This document shows positions 1 through 8,501 of a stretch of 64,000 bases of DNA, in pieces. The DNA comes from JAGPUQ01 sp050250395. GTDB lineage: Bacteria; Pseudomonadota; Gammaproteobacteria; Pseudomonadales; Porticoccaceae. The position numbers were made by a program, and so were the translations under genes. The stretch is from positions 40,703 to 104,702 of the forward strand of contig JBFWOQ010000006.1 in NCBI GenBank assembly GCA_050250395.1. Direction: 5' to 3'. The notes beneath the pieces were generated by a model. It ran no database searches and had not been told where the DNA came from. It saw nothing but the letters and a program-made list of their open reading frames with translations. Each line of letters starts with the position of its first letter. Position 1 is the stretch's first letter.

Positions 1-98
1 CAGTGAAAGCGTCCGGGACGCACGGGATCAAGCACCGCGATTACCCTGCGCGTTCAGGCCTAGCGACGCGCACGCCGGCACAAACCGACCGGGCCGGC

Positions 99-536
99 TC
101 AGGACTCGTGACTCCACTCGCAGCGCATGCGCGGCGCGGCGCCACCCGGGCGATGACAGTCGCCGGTGCTTTCCCAGTGAAAGGAATGCGTACCGGCAAG
201 CTCGGTTTCAAGGTGCACCGTCGCCGATACCCAGTACATGCGCGCGAGCACGGTCTCGAATTCCCGCAGCCACAGCTCCCACTCGTATTCGATGCCTTGA
301 TAGGCGGCGCCGAAATGCACGACCTCGGTGTGCGGGCCATTGAGCAGCAGCGAACGCGCGGGGCAACCGAACATCTCCCGGGAGATCAACGGCCAGGTGT
401 CGACCGGCGGCAATTCTTCGATCACGCCGCGATTGGTCCGCAGCCGCTCCTCCGCCTCGCGACTCGGGACGCAATCCTTGATGCAACCGTACACCACTGT
501 TTCACCGTCCAAGCCCGCTCTCCAATCTGTTTTCAT
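99..536 (-). CDS. Hypothetical protein downstream of ligA
   Basis: I do not recognise this 145-residue protein. The ATG at 536 is preferred because the frame upstream of it is Arg/Gly-rich and unlike protein. It begins MKTDWRAGLDGETVVYGCIKD and carries acidic and aromatic stretches such as YEWELWLREFE, with a Cys in GCIKDC and one in FGCPARS. No signal peptide or membrane segment is visible, so it is probably cytoplasmic. It lies 62 bases downstream of ligA on the same strand and may be co-transcribed. The last 30 or so residues are low-complexity. The evidence that it is real is the non-random composition and the co-directional position; its function is unknown. Confidence 0.55.
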   Translation of the reverse strand: MKTDWRAGLDGETVVYGCIKDCVPSREAEERLRTNRGVIEELPPVDTWPLISREMFGCPARSLLLNGPHTEVVHFGAAYQGIEYEWELWLREFETVLARMYWVSATVHLETELAGTHSFHWESTGDCHRPGGAAPRMRCEWSHES

Positions 537-598
537 GCCTGTCCTGTCGCTTCCCCATCGATCCGGCCGATCGCTCCCGGCGCGCCAGATGCGTCCGG

Positions 599-2659
599 TC
601 AAGCGCCGCTATTGTATTGCAGCGATTCCATGAACTCCTCTTCGTCGAGGATTCGCACGCCCAGCGCGCGCGCGCGTTCGAGTTTCGAACCCGCCTTGGC
701 GCCCGCGACCAGGGTGTGGGTGCGTGCGGAAACACTGCTGGCGACCGTGGCGCCCAGGGCTTCGAGGCGTTCCCGCGCCTGGTCCCGGGACAGGCGTTCC
801 AGGGTTCCGGTCAACACCCAGGTCTGGCCCGCAAGCGGCAACGCGGCGGTCTCGCGTGGCTGTTCCGGCCAGTGGACGCCCGCCGCGCGCAGCGCCAACA
901 CCACGGCGCGATTGTCCCGGTTCCGGAAAAAATCCTTGATGTGACCTGCAACGATGGGTCCCACGTCCCGCACCTGCGACAGCAGTGGGGATTCCGCGGT
1001 CGCGGCATCCGCTTCCGCGGCCGCCATCAATGCATCCAGCGTCCCGAAATGCCGGGCCAATGCCCGCGCCGTCGCCTGACCCACCTCGCGGATACCCAGT
1101 CCGAACAGAAAGCGCGGCAAGGTCGTTTCCCGGGAGCGGGCGATGGCGGCGAGCAGATTGTCCGCCGATTTCTCCGCCATGCGGTCGAGATCCGCGAGCT
1201 GGGCGCGCTGGAGCCGGTACAGATCGGCGACCGTCGTCACCAGTTCCCGCTCCACCAGTTGTTCGATGATCCGGTCGCCGAGCCCTTCGATATCGAGCGC
1301 GCCGCGACTGGCGAAATGCCGGATGGATTCGCGGCGCTGCGCGCGGCACACCAGGCCGCCGGTGCAGCGCACGGCGGCCTCGCCGGGCGTCCGCTCCAGC
1401 AGCGATCCGCACACGGGGCATGTTTCGGGAAACGCGATGGGCCTGGCTTGCGGTGGTCGCAGTTCACTGACCACGCGCACCACCTGGGGAATCACGTCGC
1501 CGGCGCGGCGCACCACCAGGGTGTCCCCAATCCGCGCATCCAGCCGGGCGATCTCGTCGGCGTTGTGCAAGGTTGCGTTGGCAACCGTCACGCCTCCGAC
1601 AAACACCGGACGCAAGCGCGCCACCGGCGTCACGACCCCCGTGCGTCCGACCTGGAATTCGACATCGAGCAATGTCGTGGTGGCCTCTTCCGCCGGAAAC
1701 TTGCAGGCGACCATCGAGCGCGGCGCGCGCGCGACAAAGCCAAGCTGACGTTGCAGATCGAGACGGTTCACCTTGATGACGGCACCGTCGATGGCGTAGT
1801 CCAGCCCCGAACGCAGCGTGCCGAGACGCTCGAAGTAGGCGATGACTTCGTCCAGCGTTGCCGCCACCGTCAACAGCGGACTCACCGGAAAACCCCAGGC
1901 CCGCAGGCAGGCCAGCATCTCCTCCTGGGTGTCGGGGTCATCCCAACCTTCCACCTGGCCGATCCCGTAAGCGCAGAACCGCAGCGGCCGGCTTGCGGTG
2001 ATGCGCGAATCCAGTTGGCGCAAACTGCCCGCGGCGGCATTGCGGGGATTCACGAAAATCTTTTCCCCGGCCTGTTCGGCGCGCGCATTCAGCGCCGCGA
2101 AGCCCTGGAGCGACATGTACACCTCGCCGCGCACCTCCAGCACCGGCGGCACGGACGCGCCGTCAAGCCGCAGGGGGATCGACGCGATGGTGCGCAGATT
2201 GGCGCTGATGTCCTCGCCGGTTTCGCCGTCACCCCGGGTGGCGCCACGGACAAAGACACCATCCCGATAGTGCAGGCTCACCGCGAGACCATCGAATTTC
2301 GGTTCGCAGACATAGTCCGGCGAGGCGTCGATGCCAAGGCGTTCGCGCACGCGGCGATCGAATTCCCGCAGTTCTTCGGCGCCGAAAGCATTGTCGAGGG
2401 AAAGCATGGGTACCGCATGTCGCACCGGCGCGAAGGCGGCGAGCGGTGGCGCACCCACCCGCTGGGTCGGCGAATCGGGGGTGCGCAGATCGGGGTGCAG
2501 ATTTTCGATGTCCTGAAGTCGCCGTAGCAGGCTGTCGTAGTGCGCGTCGCTGATCCGCGGATTGTCTTCGACGTAGTAGCTGATGTTGTGGCAGTGAAGC
2601 TGCTCACGCAGCAATCTGGCCTCCTGCGCGAGCTCCGGGGGTGCCGTCATATCCGGCAC
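599..2659 (-). CDS. ligA: NAD-dependent DNA ligase LigA
   Basis: Seals nicks between Okazaki fragments and after repair, using NAD+ to adenylate its active-site lysine. At 686 residues it has the family's usual length. In order I see the NMN-binding Ia region (YYVEDNPRISDAHYDSL), the nucleotidyltransferase motif EPKFDG with the adenylated Lys at about 121, the OB-fold region, a four-Cys zinc finger (CPVCG, then Cys residues near RCTGGLVC), helix-hairpin-helix repeats, and a C-terminal BRCT domain beginning near LAGQTWVLTG. The called start is GTG; an ATG three codons in (at 2650) is an equally good choice. The gene follows zipA by five bases, so the two are probably translated from one message. 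Confidence 0.97.
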   Translation of the reverse strand: MPDMTAPPELAQEARLLREQLHCHNISYYVEDNPRISDAHYDSLLRRLQDIENLHPDLRTPDSPTQRVGAPPLAAFAPVRHAVPMLSLDNAFGAEELREFDRRVRERLGIDASPDYVCEPKFDGLAVSLHYRDGVFVRGATRGDGETGEDISANLRTIASIPLRLDGASVPPVLEVRGEVYMSLQGFAALNARAEQAGEKIFVNPRNAAAGSLRQLDSRITASRPLRFCAYGIGQVEGWDDPDTQEEMLACLRAWGFPVSPLLTVAATLDEVIAYFERLGTLRSGLDYAIDGAVIKVNRLDLQRQLGFVARAPRSMVACKFPAEEATTTLLDVEFQVGRTGVVTPVARLRPVFVGGVTVANATLHNADEIARLDARIGDTLVVRRAGDVIPQVVRVVSELRPPQARPIAFPETCPVCGSLLERTPGEAAVRCTGGLVCRAQRRESIRHFASRGALDIEGLGDRIIEQLVERELVTTVADLYRLQRAQLADLDRMAEKSADNLLAAIARSRETTLPRFLFGLGIREVGQATARALARHFGTLDALMAAAEADAATAESPLLSQVRDVGPIVAGHIKDFFRNRDNRAVVLALRAAGVHWPEQPRETAALPLAGQTWVLTGTLERLSRDQARERLEALGATVASSVSARTHTLVAGAKAGSKLERARALGVRILDEEEFMESLQYNSGA

Positions 2660-2664
2660 GGCAA

Positions 2665-3708
2665 TCAGTCCGGGAGGCCGTGCCGGCGGCTGTAATCGAG
2701 AATGCGCTGGCGGTAAAGCGCGATGCCGCCGCGTGTCAGACTCGCGCGCTGTTCGTCTCTCAGCTCGGCGTCCAGCTCCCGCGCTGCCGCCTGCGCGGCG
2801 GCCAGCATGTCGTCGAAGACGCCGAGCGGATCCGAGCGCGCGTCAATCAGCATGAAAAACGCCACGCCCGGGGTGCTGAACTCATGCAGGGAACCCTCGA
2901 AGGCCCCCGGCTTCAGCGCGTTGGCGACACTGAAGCGCGCCACGGATTCGCCGCCGGCACTGTCGTCGGCATAACTGTGGAAAATATTGCGCTCGCCGAA
3001 TTTCAATCCGGCGTTCAGCAACGCGGCAAACAATGGCCTGGCACTGAACATCTGTCCGGGCGGCGCCATCAGGTGAATGACCACCGCATCGCCTTCTCCC
3101 ACTTCCTTGGCGGCCGGATCGACTTCGGTCGATGCCCTGCCCCGCCGCTTTCCTCCTCGCGCCGAGCGCGCCGGCGTTGGGGCGTTTACGGATATTTTCG
3201 GGGCCGGCTCGCCGCGGAAGAGCGGCAGGTCATCCACGTCGAGTTCGAGCTTGCCGGCGCATTCGACATCGGGCTCCCGTTGCGGAATCAGGGTGTCGGT
3301 TGCGATGACCGGTTCGGGCATTGACTCCGCGATCGGATCCGGCACGTCGGTTTGACCCACCGACCGGGGAGGGTCCGGCGCCAACTCATCCCGGCCCTGC
3401 TCCTGTTCTGGCTCACTGTAAGGCTTGGCACGGAAAGCAAATGTGGGATCGCTGCGCTTGCGCAGGCTCTGGTTGATCTCCGCCGCCGCCTGTTCGTCGC
3501 GAATCGCCACGACCCGGACCGAGCCCGGCAACTCATCGTTACCGTGATCGATGGGGGCGTGGCCGTCGTCGTCAAAAATGGATTGCCGACGCGGGCCGCG
3601 CAAACTGCCGCGCCGGGCCGCCCGCATCCGGCGCACACCGTCCAGAATGATGCCACACACCAACAGGGCGCCCAGTGCAATGAGGACCTCCCGTGGGCCT
3701 AAATCCAT
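2665..3708 (-). CDS. zipA: Cell division protein ZipA
   Basis: ZipA anchors FtsZ to the inner membrane at the septum. The 347-residue protein has the family layout: one N-terminal membrane segment (VLIALGALLVCGIILDGVRR), a basic stop-transfer stretch, a long charged and Pro-rich linker, and a C-terminal FtsZ-binding domain from about residue 200 (VIHLMAPPGQMFSARPLFAAL, FHSYAD, SVANALKPGAFE). ZipA is essentially limited to Gammaproteobacteria and is the best single taxonomic marker here. It lies between smc and ligA on the same strand, an order known from Pseudomonas-type genomes. The linker is poorly conserved in the family, so identification rests on the two ends and the context. Confidence 0.95.
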   Translation of the reverse strand: MDLGPREVLIALGALLVCGIILDGVRRMRAARRGSLRGPRRQSIFDDDGHAPIDHGNDELPGSVRVVAIRDEQAAAEINQSLRKRSDPTFAFRAKPYSEPEQEQGRDELAPDPPRSVGQTDVPDPIAESMPEPVIATDTLIPQREPDVECAGKLELDVDDLPLFRGEPAPKISVNAPTPARSARGGKRRGRASTEVDPAAKEVGEGDAVVIHLMAPPGQMFSARPLFAALLNAGLKFGERNIFHSYADDSAGGESVARFSVANALKPGAFEGSLHEFSTPGVAFFMLIDARSDPLGVFDDMLAAAQAAARELDAELRDEQRASLTRGGIALYRQRILDYSRRHGLPD

Positions 3709-3756
3709 CGTTACCCTACCTCGTTCTGGTTGATCGGTGAGTTTCAGTCGACGGTC

Positions 3757-6700
3757 TTACCCGGCTTCGGCCAGACGGACAGCCTCATCGACATCCACCG
3801 CCACCAGCCGCGACACACCGGGCTCGTGCATGGTAACACCGAGCAACTGACCCGCGATTTCCATGCTGATTTTGTTATGGGTTATGTAAATGAACTGCAC
3901 TTTTTCCGACATCTCCCGCACCAGCCGGGCATAGCGATCGGCATTGATATCGTCCAGCGGCGCATCCACCTCGTCGAGCATGCAGAACGGTGCCGGATTG
4001 AGCTGAAAGATCGAGAACACCAACGCAATGGCTGTCAATGCCTTCTCGCCGCCCGAGAGCAGATGAATGGTGGCATTCCGCTTGCCGGGCGGCTGCGCCA
4101 TGATGGTCACACCGGTATCCAGCAGATCGTCGCCCGTCAACTCCAGACCCGCCTGACCGCCCCCAAAGAGCTTGGGGAACAGCTCCTGGAGGGAGCTGTT
4201 GATCTTGTCGAAGGTCTCCCGAAAGCGCGCGCGCGTTTCGCGATCGATCTTGCGGATGGCGGTCTCCAGGGTTTCCAGGGCGTCCCGCAACTCGGCGTCC
4301 TGGGTGTCGAGATACACCTTGCGCTCCGATTGTTGCCGAAACTCGTCGACCGCCGCGAGATTGATCGGCCCCAGCCGCTGGATACGGCGATCCAGCGCGT
4401 CGAGCTGCTCCTGCCAATTGGGCGCCGCGGCCATATCCGGCAGATCGGCCAGCAGCGCTTCGACCCCGAAGCCCTGCCTCTGAAGCTGCTCCGCGATGCC
4501 GTCGGCGCGGGTGCGAACCTCGCGTGCCGTCAGCCGCAACTGTTCCAGCCGCTCGCGCTGTTCCTGTACCTGGCGCTCGGCGGTCACCCGCCGCGCTTCC
4601 TCGGCGCGCAGGGCGCTGTCGAGACGCTCAACTGACGACCGCGCCGTAGCGAGCGCAGTTTCCGCCGCCAGTCGCGCCGCGAGCTTGTCCTGGAGTTGCT
4701 GTTGCAGAAACGCGATCGGATGTTCGCTGCTCGTGAGTTCGCGCGCCAACCCATCGCGACGCTCGGTCAGCCGCTCCACTTGCGCACGAATGCGCTCGAG
4801 TCCCTCGCGCACCGATCCGAGCTGGGCGCTCAGCGAACGCTCGCGCAAATCGAGTTGATGCAGGGCATCGCGGCAGCGTTGCGCCACCCCGCGCGCGCCT
4901 GCCACCGCGTCGCGACGGCTATCCCGCTCCACGGCAATCGCCTCGAGCGCGCTGCTCGCCGTCTGCATCTGGTCGAGCAACATCTGGAGATCGCGGCGGG
5001 CATCGCCGACTTCGGCGACTTCCCGCGCCAACAGTGTGTCCGCTTCGTCAATCTCGCGCAGCACGCGTTGGTTGCGCTCGTCGAGCTGCTTGCGGCGCGC
5101 CTGGTCGGCGCTGTGTTTGGCGCGCACGTCGGCGTAGTCACGCTGGGTGCGCGCCAGCGCGTGTTCGGCGGCGCCGCGCTGCGCTTCCAGATCGCGCATC
5201 GCCGCCTCGGCCTCGGCATGCTGCACGGTCGCGGCACCAATGCGGGCCTCGGCGGCAACCATTTGCTGTTCCACCGCCGCCAGCTCACGCTTGCGAATCA
5301 GGACACCGCCGGCGAGATCGTCGCCCCGGGTCAGGCGCAACCAGTTGGCACCGAACCATAGGCCGTCACGCGAGATTATCGATTCGCCGGCGCGCAGACC
5401 GTCGCGCAGTGCCCAGCCGGACTCGAAATCGTCCGCGGCATAGATATTGGCCAACAGCGGCTCCGCCAGTTGCCGGGCGTCCCGCAATTTGTCGGCCAGA
5501 GGGGGCAGGCTGCCGGCGGGCGCGGGCGCCCGGACTCGGCCAGGCTCCAGCAGCGCCAATTGGCCGCGCGCGAAGCTGGCAAATTCACTGCGCAATGGCT
5601 CGATGGCGTCGGCGCACAAGGCCTGCAGATCCGCACCGAGCGCGGTCTCGACGGCCAACTCCCAACCCGGCTCCACGTCGAGGCCGTCGGCAAGTCGCGG
5701 TGATTTCTCGATGCCGCGCGCGCGCAGCCAGGCGGCCGCGCCCTCGCCGGTCGTGCGCGCGGCATCCAGCAAGGTGACAAGTCCCGCGCGCCGGCCTTGC
5801 AACTCCTGGAGATCCTTGCGTTCGGCATCGAGCGTCGCGCCTATGGCCACCTGTTGCACACGCATCGCGGCAATCGCGGTCGAGACTTGGGCGAGTCGCT
5901 CCTGCCCAGCCACGCTGGCCGCTTCCTGCTCGGCGAGGCGTTCCGCCAGGGCCTCGAGATCGGCTCCCGGCCGTGCTGCATCCACCTCGGTCAGTTCGGC
6001 GCGCAGCCGCCGCAAACGATCCGACGTCCGGGTGATGGCGCTGTCGAGGTGCTGGACGCGCGCCTGTGACTTGTCCATGCGCCGTTGGACATCGGCACTG
6101 TCGCGCTGCCCGGCTTCCCAGCGCTGCTGAACGTCGTGCAACAGCCGCTCGTTTTCCTGGAGTTCAACCGCCGCGGCCGCCGATTGCTGTTGGGCGGCGA
6201 CGCGCGCGGGTATCACCTCGGCCAACTCGGCGGACCAGGCCGTGTGACGCAGGACATCCTTGTCCAGATGTTCGCGGGACTCGGCCAGATTCCGTTCGAC
6301 CTGCTCCAGATCGGCGCGCAGACGGCGGATCTGTTCCCTGCCGTGCTGGATTTTCTGCTCCACCGCGGAGACTTCGGCCCCGATGGCGTAGAACTGCTGC
6401 TGGGCGCCGTTGAGTGCGTCGCTCGCGCCAACATGGTCGGCACGCAGACGTTCCATGGCCGCCTCGGCTCCATGACGTTCGGCAATCAGGGCTTCCAGAG
6501 CAGTCGCCTGCTCCGCAATCACGCTTTCGTGGCGGCGCGCCTCGGCGTCGTAATCCCGCCAGTTGAGCGCGAGATGCTGGGCATTGAGCTGGCGCTCCTC
6601 GGCCTTGAGCACCCGGTACTTTTCGGCCGCGGCGGCCTGGCGCTCCAGGCGATCGAGCTGGCGCCCCATTTCGTCGCGGACATCGGTAAGGCGCTCGAGG

Positions 6701-7269
6701 TTCTCGCGTGTGCTGCGGATGCGGGTCTCGGTGTCCTTGCGCCGTTCCTTGTATTTCGAGATCCCCGCCGCTTCCTCGATGTAAATCCGTAGATCTTCCG
6801 GACGCGCCTCGATCAGGCCCGAGATCATGCCCTGCTCTATGATGGCGTAGCTGCGCGGGCCCAGCCCGGTACCGAGAAATACGTCGGTAACGTCACGGCG
6901 GCGACACCGGCTGCCGTTGAGAAAATAGGCGGACTGCCCGTCCCGGGAGACACGCCGCTTGACGGAAATTTCCGCGTAGGCGGCGTATTCACCGCCGAGC
7001 TTGCCGGCACTATTGTCGAAAATGAGCTCGATGGTAGCCTGTGCGACGGGTTTGCGGGTGCCCGAGCCACTGAAGATGACGTCGGCCATCGACTCGCCAC
7101 GCAAGTGCTTGGCGGAGATTTCCCCCATCACCCAGCGCACCGCGTCGATGATGTTGGATTTGCCGCAGCCGTTCGGACCCACAACGGCACAGAGATTGCC
7201 GGGCAAATTGACCGTGGTGGGATCGACGAAGGATTTGAAGCCCGCCAGTTTGATACACTTCAGACGCAT
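3757..7269 (-). CDS. smc: Chromosome segregation protein SMC
   Basis: SMC is the ATPase of the condensin-like complex that organises and separates chromosomes. The 1170-residue chain shows the N-terminal Walker A GPNGCGKS at 31-38, two long coiled-coil arms rich in Glu, Arg, Gln and Ala, a hinge region around 490-640, and a C-terminal head with the ABC signature LSGGEK near 1072 followed by the Walker B MLDEVDAPLDD. The C-terminal YITHNK switch is present. Having SMC rather than MukB separates this organism from enteric-type gammaproteobacteria. No scpA or scpB lies in the window. It is divergent from trmL across a 127-base gap that should hold both promoters. Confidence 0.97.
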   Translation of the reverse strand: MRLKCIKLAGFKSFVDPTTVNLPGNLCAVVGPNGCGKSNIIDAVRWVMGEISAKHLRGESMADVIFSGSGTRKPVAQATIELIFDNSAGKLGGEYAAYAEISVKRRVSRDGQSAYFLNGSRCRRRDVTDVFLGTGLGPRSYAIIEQGMISGLIEARPEDLRIYIEEAAGISKYKERRKDTETRIRSTRENLERLTDVRDEMGRQLDRLERQAAAAEKYRVLKAEERQLNAQHLALNWRDYDAEARRHESVIAEQATALEALIAERHGAEAAMERLRADHVGASDALNGAQQQFYAIGAEVSAVEQKIQHGREQIRRLRADLEQVERNLAESREHLDKDVLRHTAWSAELAEVIPARVAAQQQSAAAAVELQENERLLHDVQQRWEAGQRDSADVQRRMDKSQARVQHLDSAITRTSDRLRRLRAELTEVDAARPGADLEALAERLAEQEAASVAGQERLAQVSTAIAAMRVQQVAIGATLDAERKDLQELQGRRAGLVTLLDAARTTGEGAAAWLRARGIEKSPRLADGLDVEPGWELAVETALGADLQALCADAIEPLRSEFASFARGQLALLEPGRVRAPAPAGSLPPLADKLRDARQLAEPLLANIYAADDFESGWALRDGLRAGESIISRDGLWFGANWLRLTRGDDLAGGVLIRKRELAAVEQQMVAAEARIGAATVQHAEAEAAMRDLEAQRGAAEHALARTQRDYADVRAKHSADQARRKQLDERNQRVLREIDEADTLLAREVAEVGDARRDLQMLLDQMQTASSALEAIAVERDSRRDAVAGARGVAQRCRDALHQLDLRERSLSAQLGSVREGLERIRAQVERLTERRDGLARELTSSEHPIAFLQQQLQDKLAARLAAETALATARSSVERLDSALRAEEARRVTAERQVQEQRERLEQLRLTAREVRTRADGIAEQLQRQGFGVEALLADLPDMAAAPNWQEQLDALDRRIQRLGPINLAAVDEFRQQSERKVYLDTQDAELRDALETLETAIRKIDRETRARFRETFDKINSSLQELFPKLFGGGQAGLELTGDDLLDTGVTIMAQPPGKRNATIHLLSGGEKALTAIALVFSIFQLNPAPFCMLDEVDAPLDDINADRYARLVREMSEKVQFIYITHNKISMEIAGQLLGVTMHEPGVSRLVAVDVDEAVRLAEAG

Positions 7270-7396
7270 CGAGGATTGGTGACCCTGGGTTCACACCAGC
7301 CCCGGCGGGGCCTTGCGCCATGGATTTTACACCCTGTATCGCCTCCGACAAGGTTTTACCCGCGGGCTCCGAGCGCCTCTTCCCACCAGCGATCAC

Positions 7397-7861
7397 ATGC
7401 TGAATATTGTTCTCATCGAGCCGGAAATTCCGCCGAACACTGGCAATATCATCCGCCTGTGTGCCAATACGGGATTTTTGCTCCACCTGGTCGAGCCGCT
7501 GGGTTTCGCGCTCGATGACAAACGTATGCGGCGGGCCGGACTCGACTACCACGAGTGGCAGCCGTTGCGGGTCCACTCCGACTGGGCGAGCTGCCTTGCC
7601 GCGCTCGGCGCCGGTCGTCTGTTCGCCTTCTCGACCCGGGCGGAGCGCCGCCATACCGAGATCGCGTACCAAGTCGGCGACAGCCTGCTGTTCGGCGCCG
7701 AAACCCATGGGCTCAACGCAGAGGTCCTCGCCGCGGTCGCCCCCGAACATCGCCTGCGCATTCCGATGCGCCCGCATAGCCGCAGCATGAATCTCGCCAA
7801 TGCGGTGGCAGTCGCCAGCCATGAAGCCTGGCGCCAACTGGGCTTCGCCGGTGCCCGCTGA
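7397..7861 (+). CDS. trmL: tRNA (cytidine/uridine-34 2'-O)-methyltransferase TrmL
   Basis: A SPOUT-fold enzyme that methylates the ribose of the wobble base (position 34) of tRNA-Leu with S-adenosylmethionine. The start MLNIVLIEPEIPPNTGNI matches the family N-terminus, which is why the ATG at 7397 is chosen over an upstream one. Knot-forming motifs are visible: NTGNIIRLCANTG near the N-terminus, FGAETHGL mid-protein and IPMRPHSRSMNLANA at the C-terminal trefoil. At 154 residues it has the typical length of this minimal, one-domain SPOUT family. Its stop overlaps the probable start of the flavodoxin gene by 11 bases, so the two are likely translationally coupled. Confidence 0.95.
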   Translation: MLNIVLIEPEIPPNTGNIIRLCANTGFLLHLVEPLGFALDDKRMRRAGLDYHEWQPLRVHSDWASCLAALGAGRLFAFSTRAERRHTEIAYQVGDSLLFGAETHGLNAEVLAAVAPEHRLRIPMRPHSRSMNLANAVAVASHEAWRQLGFAGAR

Positions 7862-8396
7862 CATTTCAGTCCCCGTCGCGGGCCTCTTTTACGGCTCTTC
7901 GACCTGCTATACCCGGATGGCGGCGGAGCAGATAGCCGCCGCCCTTCCCGATTTTCGCGTCGAGATCCACGACATCGCCTGCACCCCCCTGCGCATCGCG
8001 AACCGGTATCGCTTCGTCATCCTGGGCATCCCGACCTGGGACTATGGCGAGTTGCAGGAGGATTGGGAACGGGCCTGGCCAGACCTGACGGCAGTGGATT
8101 GGTGCGGCAAGGTCGTGGCACTGTACGGGCTGGGCGATCAGGAAGGCTATCCGGAGTGGTTTCAGGATGCCTTGGGTTATCTCTGGAAAAGAATTACCCA
8201 GCTCGGCGCGACGACGATCGGATTGTGGCCGGCCGCCGGCTACCGATTTACGCATTCGGTGGGACTGACGTCCGACGGCCAACATTTTCTTGGGCTGGCA
8301 CTGGACGAGGCCAGCGAATTCGAACGCTCTGAGGCCCGCATCCGAGCTTGGTGCAGGCAGATCGCGGAGGAGTTCGCAGCGCGCGACGGGATGTAG
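7851..8396 (+). CDS. Flavodoxin
   Basis: Flavodoxins carry low-potential electrons on a bound FMN. The N-terminus holds the phosphate-binding loop FYGSSTCYTRMAA (canonical form T/S-G-S/T-T-x-x-T), followed by the FMN-ring loops IPTWDYGELQEDW and YGLGDQEGYPEWFQDA, which are close to long-chain flavodoxins of the FldA/FldB type. I chose the GTG at 7851, giving 181 residues and an 11-base overlap with trmL; an earlier ATG would bury far more of trmL. Which reductase it serves cannot be told from the window. The second loop residue is Ser-Cys where many flavodoxins have Thr-Gly, a small departure worth noting. Confidence 0.9.
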   Translation: MPADISVPVAGLFYGSSTCYTRMAAEQIAAALPDFRVEIHDIACTPLRIANRYRFVILGIPTWDYGELQEDWERAWPDLTAVDWCGKVVALYGLGDQEGYPEWFQDALGYLWKRITQLGATTIGLWPAAGYRFTHSVGLTSDGQHFLGLALDEASEFERSEARIRAWCRQIAEEFAARDGM

Positions 8397-8501
8397 ACCC
8401 GGCTTGCCTGCGACGCTCATGCCCGGCACAAACGTCAGATCACCCTCGACCCCTTCATTGACCGATGCACCCATGGTTCGGGTCAAAACGACGCGCGATC
8501 T

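Noticed and set aside
7270..7396. A trmL start at 7313
   Set aside because: TrmL proteins begin MLNIVL-like; the extra 28 residues are in the divergent promoter gap and are not conserved.
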